A stretch of DNA of 64,000 nt, taken from the NCBI GenBank assembly GCA_016234935.1, contig JACRNL010000007.1:1-64000 (forward strand), in the 5' to 3' direction. The stretch is from Deltaproteobacteria bacterium (GTDB lineage: Bacteria; Desulfobacterota; GWC2-55-46). Under the pieces are notes generated by a model. The model was not told the origin of the DNA. It searched no databases and saw only the letters and a list, made by a program, of their open reading frames with translations. Below, in pieces: positions 32,543-41,367 of the stretch; position 1 is the first letter of the stretch; every line of letters begins with the position of its first letter. The translations under genes and the position numbers were made by a program.

Positions 32543-33489
32543 AGACCATGAGGGACACCTTTATAGACGGCGTCTGCGACCGGATGCATGAGGACGAACG
32601 CATCTTCTTTCTGTGCGCGGACTTCGGCTCTCCGAAGCTTGACCGGATAAGGGTCAACTTCAAAGACAGGTTCATAAACGTCGGCATAGCGGAGCAAAAC
32701 CTCGTTAACGTCGCGACGGGCCTCGCGCTGGAGGGCTTTGCCGTTTACGCCTACGCCATCGCGCCCTTTCTCACGATGCGCGCGTATGAGCAGATAAGGG
32801 TGAACGTCGCCCTGCACGCGCAGCTCCGCGAGCTGAACGTAAACCTCGTAGGCGTGGGGGCGGGCATGAGCTACGACGTATCCGGCCCGACGCACCACTG
32901 CATAGAGGACATCATCATCATGCGGACGCTGCCGAACATAAGCGTCATCTGTCCGAGCGACTGGGCGCTTGCCGCGAGGTTCGTCGAATATTCCTTAAAG
33001 GTGAAGACGCCCAAATACCTGAGGTTTGAGGGCAAGCCCCTGCCGGCAATATATGAAAACGCGGCGGACGTGAGGATAGACAGCGGCTTTTACGAATTAA
33101 AAAAGGGCGGGGACATATGCCTTGTCTCAACGGGCTACATGACGCACAAGGCGCTGAAGGTGGCCCAAATGCTCGCCGAAGAAGGCATAGACGCAGGCGT
33201 CCTTGACGTATTCATCATCAAGCCGTTTAACGACGAGCAGATATACGAGGCGCTGAAGGGTTACAGGTGCGTGGTCACGCTTGAAGAGGGTTTTGCAGGC
33301 AAAGGCGGTCTCGACAGCCTCGTTGCCTGCATGCTCGAAGACAGGGCGTCGGACATAAGGCTTAAAAGGATGGGGTTTGCGGACGAGTATCTGTTCGATA
33401 TCGGATCAAGGGAATATCTGCATAAGCTCGGCAAGCTCGACGCCGAGAGCATAATAAAAAACATAAAGACGCTGCTAAGGGGAGTTTGA
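32539..33489 (+). CDS. Transketolase-type enzyme, C-terminal subunit
   Basis: 316 residues holding the pyrimidine-binding domain (FINVGIAEQNLVNVATGLAL with its activating Glu, then AIAPFLTMRAYEQIR) and the C-terminal transketolase domain (ICLVSTGYMTHKALKVAQML, CVVTLEEGF). It pairs with the preceding subunit through a 4-base overlap. The cofactor site of transketolases lies at the subunit interface, so both halves are needed. The stop overlaps the next start as TGATG. The full length of the two halves together, about 600 residues, fits transketolase rather than pyruvate dehydrogenase. Confidence 0.87.
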   Translation: MKTMRDTFIDGVCDRMHEDERIFFLCADFGSPKLDRIRVNFKDRFINVGIAEQNLVNVATGLALEGFAVYAYAIAPFLTMRAYEQIRVNVALHAQLRELNVNLVGVGAGMSYDVSGPTHHCIEDIIIMRTLPNISVICPSDWALAARFVEYSLKVKTPKYLRFEGKPLPAIYENAADVRIDSGFYELKKGGDICLVSTGYMTHKALKVAQMLAEEGIDAGVLDVFIIKPFNDEQIYEALKGYRCVVTLEEGFAGKGGLDSLVACMLEDRASDIRLKRMGFADEYLFDIGSREYLHKLGKLDAESIIKNIKTLLRGV

Positions 33490-34955
33490 TGGGCCTCGAC
33501 ATAGTCTTAATCAATCCCGGCGACAGAAAGCAGATATACCAGGACCTCGGCACGGAATACTCGGCCATAGAGCCGCCCTTCTGGGTGGCGGTCATAGCAT
33601 CCTACCTGCGCAATAACGGCATAAGCTCAGCCGTCATCGACGCAAACGCCGAGAACATTTCCCCTGAGGAGATAGCCGGAAGGGTAAGCGCGCTGAACCC
33701 GTTGCTGGCGGCGGTTATAGTCTACGGCTCGCAGCCGTCGGCCTCCACGCAGAACATGTCGGTCGCCGGGCGCATCTGCGGGGCGCTGAAGGAAAGCACG
33801 GCCGCGAAGGTCGCCATGGGCGGGCTGCATCCGTCGGCCCTGCCGCTTAAAACCATGCGGGAAGAGAGCGTGGACTTCGTCGTCGAAGGCGAAGGCCCGT
33901 ATACCCTTTCCGGGCTGGTGAGGCTGCTTAAGACCGGACGCGGCCAATACTCCGAAGTGCCCGGCCTCTGGTACCGCGAGGACGGCGTCATCAGGAACAA
34001 CCCCACCGCCCCGCTTATAAAGAACCTTGACGAGGGGCTTCCCGTGGCGGCATGGGACCTCCTTCCGATGCACAGGTACCGCGCCCACAACTGGCACTGT
34101 TTTGACGACATAAAGAACAGGATGCCTTACGGCGCGATATACACGAGCCTGGGCTGTCCCTATTCGTGCATCTTCTGCTGCATCAACGCCCCTTTTGGCA
34201 AGCCCGGCATAAGATACAGGAGTCCGGAGCTTATCGCCGAGGAGGTCGGACTGCTCGTGACAAAGTACGGCGTCAAGAACCTGAAGATAGTGGACGAGCT
34301 TTTCGTCCTCGACGAGCGCCACTACATGTCCGTGCTGGATCTCCTCATCAAGCGCGGGTACGGCCTCAACATCTGGGCATACGCGCGCATAGACACTATA
34401 AAGAAGGAAAACCTCAAAAAGATAAAGCAGGGCGGCATCAACTGGCTCGCCCTCGGCATAGAGTCCGCAAACCCGGACGTGCGCGACGGCGCGCTCAAAA
34501 GGATGCGCGTAAAGGACATCAAGACCGTTGTCACCGCCATACAGGACGCCGGCATAAGGGTCATCGGCAACTTCATCTTCGGCCTGCCGGACGACAACGC
34601 CGAGACCATGCGGCAGACATTCGATCTTGCGGTTGACCTCAACTGCGAGTTCGCCAACTTTTACTGCGCAATGGCCTATCCCGGCTCCAAGCTCTACGAG
34701 ATGGCGGTGAAGGAAAATTGGCAGTTCCCATGCCAGTGGCACGGCTTTTCGCAGCATTCCTACGAGATGGTGCCGCTTCCCACGAAATACGTAAGCGCCG
34801 TTGAGGTCTTGAGGTTCCGCGACGAGGCGTTCCAGCGGTATTTTGAAAGCCCTTCGTACTTAGGCATGATCGAGAAGAAGTTCGGCCCTGATATAAAAAG
34901 GCACGTTCAGGAAATGACCAGGACAAGGCTTAAAAGAAAGCTCCTGGGGGCATAG
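33489..34955 (+). CDS. B12-binding radical SAM protein
   Basis: 488 residues. Residues 4-180 are a cobalamin-binding-like domain (LDIVLINPGDRKQIYQDLG, FWVAVIASYLRNNGISSAVI, EGEGPYTL) and residues 212-430 are the radical SAM barrel with C223-x3-C227-x2-C230 (GCPYSCIFC). It is of the BchE/P-methylase class, whose members methylate carbons or make rings. It is a full-length paralog of the protein at 42394 (shared RYRAHNWHCF and MPYGAIYTS/TPYAIVWTS). ATG 33489 overlaps the transketolase stop; the TTG one codon earlier is ignored. A sugar or lipid substrate is an inference from the context. Confidence 0.86.
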   Translation: MGLDIVLINPGDRKQIYQDLGTEYSAIEPPFWVAVIASYLRNNGISSAVIDANAENISPEEIAGRVSALNPLLAAVIVYGSQPSASTQNMSVAGRICGALKESTAAKVAMGGLHPSALPLKTMREESVDFVVEGEGPYTLSGLVRLLKTGRGQYSEVPGLWYREDGVIRNNPTAPLIKNLDEGLPVAAWDLLPMHRYRAHNWHCFDDIKNRMPYGAIYTSLGCPYSCIFCCINAPFGKPGIRYRSPELIAEEVGLLVTKYGVKNLKIVDELFVLDERHYMSVLDLLIKRGYGLNIWAYARIDTIKKENLKKIKQGGINWLALGIESANPDVRDGALKRMRVKDIKTVVTAIQDAGIRVIGNFIFGLPDDNAETMRQTFDLAVDLNCEFANFYCAMAYPGSKLYEMAVKENWQFPCQWHGFSQHSYEMVPLPTKYVSAVEVLRFRDEAFQRYFESPSYLGMIEKKFGPDIKRHVQEMTRTRLKRKLLGA

Positions 34956-34960
34956 ACGCG

Positions 34961-37147
34961 ATGATAGACACAATACGCGCATATTTCAATGTCCCCTGCA
35001 CCGCGAGAAGGTGGATGATACTGTTTTTCATCCCTGTCGCCGCGGTGAATATCATCATCTATTACCCGTCGCTCCTTCATTTTATCCGCGGGGACACCTT
35101 TATCTATACCGCGACCACCGCGGCATACAAGGATTTTTACACGCTTGTTTTGAAGTTCTATTCCTACGGCAGGGTCATGCCTTTCAAGAACGAAGACCAA
35201 TTTCTTTTCAGGCCGCTTACGTATATGTGGTTCGGTCTGAGGACGTGGCTCTTCGGATATCATTTCGCGTGGTGGCACGCGGCAGGCGTCGCATTCCATC
35301 TGGCGGCCGCGTGGTGGCTCATGAGGCTTCTCCTCGCCGTGCGCTCCAGCGTCTTGGCCCCGCTGGCAACGCTCTTTTTTTCAACGCTCTACGCGCCGAT
35401 GGGCCTCGTGATATGGGAGGCGACGAGCCCGTATATTATCTCCGTCATCTTCTCGCTGGCGGCGCTGTATTACGCGCTTGTCCATGTGAAGGAGGGGCAG
35501 ACCGGGCGGCAGAGAGTCATTGCCCTCACCGTCTGCCTGACGCTGGCAAGCCTGACCTACGAGATAACTGTCCCGTTCGGCCCGGTGTTCTCCTGCTATC
35601 TGCTCATGACCCAGCGCCACTTTCCGGCACAATCTGTATATCAAATACAAAAATCGACGACAGAAAGTGGTGCTGGGCCAAAGCCGCTTAATAGAAGCTG
35701 GGCGCTCCTGCCTTCTCTGTCGATGATTATATATTTCGCGCTGAATTATTTAGACGGCCTTTTCAATCCATTTCAGTCTTCTGTCAATTATGTGTTTCAT
35801 TATTTCGAGGCAGGCAAAACACTTTATAACTGGTCTGTCGTCGTCTTCTGGTATCTCTATGCCGGAATATTCCCAACGCTTCAGAACTTCTCGGGAGGAG
35901 GACGGGTCGGTTTCAACCTGCCGCTTGACTGGGGCCGTCTCGGCGAGATGCTTTTAAGCCTGAATTGGCAGCCGCTTCCCGTGGTCGCAGGCATCTCGCT
36001 GATCGCGGCGTTTGCCGTCTTTTTCATGGCGAATATCTTCCGTTCCGCATTAAAAGACAGGGCGTCGTTTGTAAAGGACTGGTCGTTTTCCCTGCTTACG
36101 TTCGCATTGCTCATCATAGTCTCGCTTCTCGTCATACTGGGCAGGGGGAACAAGCTTGGGCTGGATTATCTGAAGGAATGCTTGGAGTATTCATATCCGT
36201 TTTGGGCTTTTTTGACGGTCTTTCTGTTTTCGCAGGGCATGGCAGGTTGGCAGGAAATGCTGTCAAAGGGAGTGGGCAGACAGACCGGATACATCGCGGT
36301 AACCGGTCTTTTGATATTGATACCATTTGGCGGCAAAAGAATCTACGAGACAAACGTGGCTCAGAAAGAGGTATTTGACTCCCAGCGCAGGTTCGCCGAG
36401 GAGCTTGAAGGTTTCGTCAGCGCCCACAGGGACGAGACGGATTTTTCATTTGACTTCATAAACCGCCCGCCTGAGGACTCGGAGCTTACCTTCATGGAGC
36501 AGGGGCCTCTAAAGAGATACTTCATCTCAAGCGCGCTTTATCAGGATTATATCAATGAAAAAACACCCAAGTATCTGCTGGACTATCATGTGGCAAACGG
36601 CGGCAGCGTCATGAATACGGCGCTTGCCGCTGAAAGGGTCTCGGCGGCTGCCGCCAAAATGCTCGGCATCGGGCCGGCGGAGCTTCTAAGAACGGCAAAT
36701 GTGAAGGTTATAACCGCGTCGTCGCAGATGTTCGCCGATGACACCTATACGCACGCAAAATATCTCATGGAGGAAAACCGGACGGTCTGGCACGCCGCCG
36801 CTCCTCCCGTATATCCGCAGTGGGTGAAAGTCGCGTATTTGGCGCCTGTGATAATCAATCATTTGGAGATGCGCGCGCAGGATACAAGCCCGGCCGGCTC
36901 GGAACAGAAAAGGGCGCCGAGGGATTTTGTGTTTCAGGGCAGCCGAGACGGCTCGCAGTGGAAAAATCTTCTTGAGGTCAAAAATAATCTTTATGAACAC
37001 GGCGGCCAGTGGAAGGGGTGGGATGTTAAGAATGATGACGGCTTCAGACACTACCGGATATTTATAAAGGCCGGCGGAGACCCGAACGTCCTGACCATAA
37101 AGCAGATACGGCTGGAAAACCTGAGGAGGGTAAAGCACAATGGCTGA
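34961..37147 (+). CDS. Polytopic GT-C-like membrane protein with discoidin-like C-terminus
   Basis: 728 residues. Residues 18-470 have about ten hydrophobic segments with an acidic residue in the first periplasmic loop (HFIRGDTFIYTATT), as in GT-C glycosyltransferases that use polyprenyl-phosphate sugars. Residues 580-725 resemble an F5/8 type C (discoidin) carbohydrate-binding domain (YPQWVKVAYLAPVIINHLEM, DFVFQGSRDGSQWKNLLEV, HYRIFIKAGGDPNVLTIKQI). A 69-bp hairpin element adds 23 residues (QRHFPAQSVYQIQKSTTESG) in a loop near residue 220. Its C-terminal domain matches the two at the end of the next protein, and the genes overlap by 8 bases. Confidence 0.75.
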   Translation: MIDTIRAYFNVPCTARRWMILFFIPVAAVNIIIYYPSLLHFIRGDTFIYTATTAAYKDFYTLVLKFYSYGRVMPFKNEDQFLFRPLTYMWFGLRTWLFGYHFAWWHAAGVAFHLAAAWWLMRLLLAVRSSVLAPLATLFFSTLYAPMGLVIWEATSPYIISVIFSLAALYYALVHVKEGQTGRQRVIALTVCLTLASLTYEITVPFGPVFSCYLLMTQRHFPAQSVYQIQKSTTESGAGPKPLNRSWALLPSLSMIIYFALNYLDGLFNPFQSSVNYVFHYFEAGKTLYNWSVVVFWYLYAGIFPTLQNFSGGGRVGFNLPLDWGRLGEMLLSLNWQPLPVVAGISLIAAFAVFFMANIFRSALKDRASFVKDWSFSLLTFALLIIVSLLVILGRGNKLGLDYLKECLEYSYPFWAFLTVFLFSQGMAGWQEMLSKGVGRQTGYIAVTGLLILIPFGGKRIYETNVAQKEVFDSQRRFAEELEGFVSAHRDETDFSFDFINRPPEDSELTFMEQGPLKRYFISSALYQDYINEKTPKYLLDYHVANGGSVMNTALAAERVSAAAAKMLGIGPAELLRTANVKVITASSQMFADDTYTHAKYLMEENRTVWHAAAPPVYPQWVKVAYLAPVIINHLEMRAQDTSPAGSEQKRAPRDFVFQGSRDGSQWKNLLEVKNNLYEHGGQWKGWDVKNDDGFRHYRIFIKAGGDPNVLTIKQIRLENLRRVKHNG
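35610..35678. repeat. 69-bp hairpin element inserted in frame in a membrane-protein gene
   Basis: CCCAGCGCCACTTTCC and GGAAAGTGGTGCTGGGC-type ends (here GAAAGTGGTGCTGGGC) flank an AT-rich centre. Read in the gene frame it is exactly 23 codons without a stop. It matches the reverse complement of 11634-11703 over nearly its whole length, so it is a dispersed element and not part of the ancestral gene. Confidence 0.88.
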
Positions 37148-39875
37148 AAAAGGGCGAGACGAAAATAACGGCGGCTCCGTGATTGAACGGTGGGGTTTTT
37201 ATCTTATCGCAATCGGCATACCACTTGCGATAGTTGCCCTCTGGCACACCACTAACACCGCCTATCCGAACGACGATTGCGCCAATTACTTTGAGACCGC
37301 GCAGGACATTTACTTCAGGTTCAAGCAAGGCGGCGTGATTGACGGCCTCTGGGCGTCGTATGCCGTGAGGGGCTGGCGGCCGCTTTTATTCCCGTTGATG
37401 GCCGTGCCGTTCATAGCGGTAACCAGCGACAATATCCTCCTTGCAACGGCCCTCACTCTTGGCTCGCTATACTTCCTGTTCCTGACGTATGCGTATATGA
37501 CGGCAAGGGAGTACATAACTCCGGCCCGCGCGTGCCTTGCGACGGTTTTCGTTGCCACGATACCGTGGCTTGTGAACTTTGCGTACTACTTCATGTCCGA
37601 GATGGCGCTGATGGCCTGCTCGATGGCCGCGCTTTATCACCTGAAAAAAGCGGATATGTTTGCTTCAAGGCGCCATTCCATCTTCGCTGCCGTATGGCTG
37701 GGGCTGGGCTTTGCGGTGCGGCCGGTCGAGTTCACCCTTGCGTTCGGTCTTCTTGCGGCGGCGCTTATTTATCTTTCATGGAGAAAAGGGATTATAAGCG
37801 GAAGGGACGTCGCGGCAACGCTCTCGGCCGTCGTTCTCATGCTGGCGCTTTTTTTAGCCGCGGCCAAAGGGTGGATAGAGCACCGCCCGGCCTTGAGGAT
37901 TTACGGCGCGGTCTTGCTGCTGATTACCGCCCTGCCGCTTGTTTTCAACAAAAAATGGAAGCTCCACGCGCCATATCAATGGGCCGTCTTCATCTGCAAT
38001 ATGATGATCATCGTCTGGTGGCTCCCTTACATGAAAAATCTCTATGATTGGATACAGGAGACCACCGGCGTTGTCGGGCAGCTTTACCACGACCGCGGCC
38101 AGATGAGTTTTATCAAGGCCGTCTACGCATTTTTTTCAAACCTCGGCGGCTGGCCTCTTCTTGTGACATTAGGGCTTTTCGCCGCCGCCCTCGCGGCCTC
38201 CCGGAGAAAGAAGACATCCGCGCTGACCGGCTTTCTGGCTGCCAACGGCGCGGCCATCTCGATGATAATCCCGCCGGTTTTCATGCTCTCGCTTACGACT
38301 GACATCGCGTACAGGAGGGCCTTCGCGGGCTTTGCCGTGCTTCTGCTCGTCAATGGCGTATTCGCGGCGCACCATGAACTCATCTTGCCGAGGGCGCGTT
38401 ATGTCCTTGTCGCGATTCTGGCCTCGGCCCAGATAGCGCTGGCCTATGCGTATACGTTTAACACCATGTCCGGCGTTACCCCGCTGATAGTTAAATTCTA
38501 CGAAACGCCGGGCAACGCCATGAAAGGCGGCGACCCGTCGGAGAGGTTTTATAACAGGCTGAAGAGGTTCCCCTTCAAGGGGCACACCGAGATTGCCGCC
38601 ATGAGCCTTTCCCAGACTCAGTATCAGGAAAGGCCTTTTGACACGTCGGCGCTAAACGTTGTCGCAAAAAAAGACGGCAGCGACATACGCTTTTCGTATC
38701 CGGCGGTGTTTTTCAGCCTTGAGGAGGGCTACGCGCTCCTTCATAAAAACTGGAAATACGCCGTTCTGGACGTTTCCACCGGAAATCCGGCCAGCGATCC
38801 GTATTCGCGTCTTACGGCGGATATGATCGAAAGATGGAGGCGGGGGGACTTAAGCTCTGTCGGACTGGTGTATGCCGCCGAAATCCATGTCCCGGCGGCA
38901 TGGCTTGAAGGCGCGCAGCCCTCGGAAAAGACCATAATCCTCCTTGAGATGACTAAAGATCCGGCAGAGGTGGATAAAGACCTGGAGAAGATTGCCGCTT
39001 CATCAGTTTTGCAGCCGGGAGATAAAGACATGCAGGCTGACCGGCTCATGGAGACAAACAAGGTCATCTGGCACGCCCAGTCGCCGCCGAAATACCCGGA
39101 GTGGCTGCGCGCCGATTATTCAAAGCCTAAAAGGTTTAACCGTATAGCCTTGCGGGCGCAGGAGATCAGTCCCAAGGGCGACGAATACGTCAGGGGGCCA
39201 AAGGACTTCACGCTTCAGGCGAGCAACGACGCAAAGAGGTGGAAAGACCTCTTGAGGGTAAAGGACAACACGTTTACGCATGGAGGGCAGTGGAAGGAGT
39301 GGGCTCTTGAGAACGACAGGGCGTTCAGTCATTACCGCATCCTTATTACGGCCAGCGGACATCCTGAACTGCTTACCTTGAAGCAGATAAGGCTGACCGA
39401 GGTCGTTGCCGACCCTGTTGCCCGCCACGCGGGCGTTGAGGGCATAACGGCGTCATCCAATCTGTTTCCGGGCAAGCCGGGCCTTTCCGCAGGCCTTCTA
39501 ATGGAGGAAAATAAGACCATCTGGCACGCCAGGAGGCCGCCGAAATACCCTGAGTGGGTGAGGGTTGTCTATGGAAAGCCGGAGAGGATAAACCATCTGG
39601 AGCTTCGCTCTCAGGAGTCGAGCCCCGGCGGATCGGAGCACACGAGGGGGGTGAGGGACTTCAGGCTTCAGGCCAGCAGCGACGGCAGGAAGTGGAAAGA
39701 CCTTCTTGACGTGAAAAACAACGTCTTTACCGGCGGCGGGCAGTGGAAGCAATGGGACTTCAAGAATGACGAGGGCTACCGTTACTACCGCATCTACATG
39801 ACTGCGGGCAATGACCCGAATCTCCTTACGCTTACGCAGATGCGTCTGTCCGAAAGGAAGCTCATTAACCCTTAA
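37140..39875 (+). CDS. GT-C-type membrane glycosyltransferase with two discoidin-like domains
   Basis: 911 residues. Residues 18-470 form a polytopic GT-C domain. The acidic loop motif YPNDDCANYF near residue 42 fits the DD/DE motif of ArnT/PMT-like enzymes that take sugars from polyprenyl phosphate and act outside the cytoplasmic membrane. Two C-terminal domains (about 630-755 and 775-905) are each F5/8 type C like: KVIWHAQSPPKYPEWLRADY / KTIWHARRPPKYPEWVRVVY and DFTLQASNDAKRWKDLLRV / DFRLQASSDGRKWKDLLDV. They are near duplicates of each other and of the preceding protein's tail. They probably hold the enzyme on its glycan. Confidence 0.8.
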   Translation: MAEKGRDENNGGSVIERWGFYLIAIGIPLAIVALWHTTNTAYPNDDCANYFETAQDIYFRFKQGGVIDGLWASYAVRGWRPLLFPLMAVPFIAVTSDNILLATALTLGSLYFLFLTYAYMTAREYITPARACLATVFVATIPWLVNFAYYFMSEMALMACSMAALYHLKKADMFASRRHSIFAAVWLGLGFAVRPVEFTLAFGLLAAALIYLSWRKGIISGRDVAATLSAVVLMLALFLAAAKGWIEHRPALRIYGAVLLLITALPLVFNKKWKLHAPYQWAVFICNMMIIVWWLPYMKNLYDWIQETTGVVGQLYHDRGQMSFIKAVYAFFSNLGGWPLLVTLGLFAAALAASRRKKTSALTGFLAANGAAISMIIPPVFMLSLTTDIAYRRAFAGFAVLLLVNGVFAAHHELILPRARYVLVAILASAQIALAYAYTFNTMSGVTPLIVKFYETPGNAMKGGDPSERFYNRLKRFPFKGHTEIAAMSLSQTQYQERPFDTSALNVVAKKDGSDIRFSYPAVFFSLEEGYALLHKNWKYAVLDVSTGNPASDPYSRLTADMIERWRRGDLSSVGLVYAAEIHVPAAWLEGAQPSEKTIILLEMTKDPAEVDKDLEKIAASSVLQPGDKDMQADRLMETNKVIWHAQSPPKYPEWLRADYSKPKRFNRIALRAQEISPKGDEYVRGPKDFTLQASNDAKRWKDLLRVKDNTFTHGGQWKEWALENDRAFSHYRILITASGHPELLTLKQIRLTEVVADPVARHAGVEGITASSNLFPGKPGLSAGLLMEENKTIWHARRPPKYPEWVRVVYGKPERINHLELRSQESSPGGSEHTRGVRDFRLQASSDGRKWKDLLDVKNNVFTGGGQWKQWDFKNDEGYRYYRIYMTAGNDPNLLTLTQMRLSERKLINP

Positions 39876-39895
39876 ACCGGAAAGGGGTGAACAGA

Positions 39896-40609
39896 ATGAA
39901 AACGACCCTGCTTGTGCTGACCATGAACGAGATAGAAGGCGTGAAGCTCATCATGCCGAGGATAAAAAATGAGTGGGTGGACGAGATACTCGTGGTCGAC
40001 GGAGGCTCGGTTGACGGCACGAAGGAATGGCTGAGGGCCCGCGGCTACAGGGTCGTTGACCAGAAGTCAAAGGGCGTGTGCGGCGCTTACTGGGAGGGCA
40101 TGGACGCGGCGGCGGGCGACGTCATCATCCCGTTCAGTCCGGACAACAACTCCCTGCCGGAGATGATTCCGGCCCTTGCGAGGAAGATGAGCGACGGCTA
40201 TGACATGGTGATAGCGTCGCGGTATCTGGGCGGGGCCAAGAGCTACGACGACGACCCGGTCACGGCGCTTGGCAACTGGATGTTCACGCGGATGGTGAAT
40301 GTCCTTTTCGGCGGCAGGTATACGGACTCGCTCGTGATGTTCCGGGCCTACAAAAAGAGCATCGTAGCGGAGCTTGAGATGGACGAGAAGCGCCGGCCGG
40401 TCTTTGAGATGCAGCTTTGCATCCGGTGCGCCAAGCAGGGCTTAAACGTGGCGGAGATACCGGCGGACGAGCCAAAGAGGATCGGCGGCGTAAGGAAGAT
40501 GAGGCCCCTTTATAACGGTTCCACGCTCCTGTGGCAGATTGCAAAGGAGATATTCATCAAGCGGCCCGGCAGGCTGAAGCAAAGGGCAGGCGGGCTTGAG
40601 GCAAGATGA
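39896..40609 (+). CDS. Family 2 glycosyltransferase (polyprenyl-phosphate type)
   Basis: 237 residues. Compact GT-A protein: TTLLVLTMNEIEGVKLIMPR, VDEILVVDGGSVDGTKEWL, GDVIIPFSPDNNSLPEMIPA and MVIASRYLGGAKSYDDD. This resembles dolichol/polyprenyl-phosphate mannose or glucose synthases, which load the lipid donors that GT-C enzymes use, so pairing with the two preceding membrane proteins makes sense. No transmembrane segment is clear. GTG 39887 is in frame, but ATG 39896, 8 bases after AAAGGGG, is the better start. The stop overlaps the next gene (ATGATG). Confidence 0.82.
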   Translation: MKTTLLVLTMNEIEGVKLIMPRIKNEWVDEILVVDGGSVDGTKEWLRARGYRVVDQKSKGVCGAYWEGMDAAAGDVIIPFSPDNNSLPEMIPALARKMSDGYDMVIASRYLGGAKSYDDDPVTALGNWMFTRMVNVLFGGRYTDSLVMFRAYKKSIVAELEMDEKRRPVFEMQLCIRCAKQGLNVAEIPADEPKRIGGVRKMRPLYNGSTLLWQIAKEIFIKRPGRLKQRAGGLEAR

Positions 40610-41367
40610 TGCTTGTGACCGGCGCGGCCAGCGGCCTTGGAAGATACCTTCATGAGAGCCTTGGCGGCCAGGGGCTTACGAGGGCCAACGCCGGCGAGGT
40701 CATAGGCAGGTTGAGGCGAACGGGCGCGGATATTATCATCCACGCGGCCTTTAACCCCGCCAAAGAGGTTGACGGGAGCTTGCTGTATGAATATCTGCGG
40801 GACAACCTGTTTTTAACCAAGGAGATAGCGTCCATTCCGCATAAAAAATTCATTTTCATGTCGACGATTGACGTCTACACGAAAGACGGGCGGACGCACA
40901 CGGAGGATGAAGATATAAACGTCAACCCTGCGAACGGGCTTTACGCAATGACAAAGCTCATGAGCGAGGCAATCGTAAGGAAGCGCTCCGCGGATTATCT
41001 TATTATCAGGGCATCCGCGCTTCTCGGAAAATATTCGAGAAGAAATAGTCTTATAAAAATATTGGAAAATGACGGGACGGAACTTACGCTGTCCGGCGGT
41101 TCGAGGTTCAATTATGTTCTGCATTCCGACATCCTTGAATTCATCGAGATTGCCGCCCAGACCGGTCTTGGCGGCATCTACAACGCCGCATCCTCCGGAG
41201 ACATCACGCTCGGCGAGGCGGCGGCCATCGCGGACAGGAAGGTCAGGTTCGGCGGCTGCGAATATGACGGCGGCAATGTCTCAGGTGGCAAGATAGCCGC
41301 TGTATGTCCGGCCTTTCGAAAGAGTTCGGCGGACGTTGTCAGAGAGTTCATTAAGGAGAGAGGATGA
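40606..41367 (+). CDS. SDR-family sugar epimerase/reductase
   Basis: 253 residues, shorter than most extended SDRs. Cofactor motif MLVTGAASGLGRYLHESLGG, then IIIHAAFNP, catalytic Ser/Thr in FIFMSTIDVYTKDG and Y-x3-K in NGLYAMTKLMSEAI. The substrate domain is reduced. The gene starts inside the previous stop and ends inside the next start, in a run of overlapping genes. Reduction of a keto-sugar nucleotide is the likely task; its exact sugar is unknown. Confidence 0.8.
   Translation: MMLVTGAASGLGRYLHESLGGQGLTRANAGEVIGRLRRTGADIIIHAAFNPAKEVDGSLLYEYLRDNLFLTKEIASIPHKKFIFMSTIDVYTKDGRTHTEDEDINVNPANGLYAMTKLMSEAIVRKRSADYLIIRASALLGKYSRRNSLIKILENDGTELTLSGGSRFNYVLHSDILEFIEIAAQTGLGGIYNAASSGDITLGEAAAIADRKVRFGGCEYDGGNVSGGKIAAVCPAFRKSSADVVREFIKERG

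Noticed and set aside
33627-34757. 376-codon minus-strand open frame over the radical SAM gene
   Set aside because: The plus strand encodes a full radical SAM protein with its Fe-S motif; the antisense frame has no recognisable domain.
38566-38586. CCCCTTCAAGGGG in the GT-C gene as a further inserted palindrome
   Set aside because: Only one short palindrome is present, with no flanking second half; it could arise by chance in this composition.
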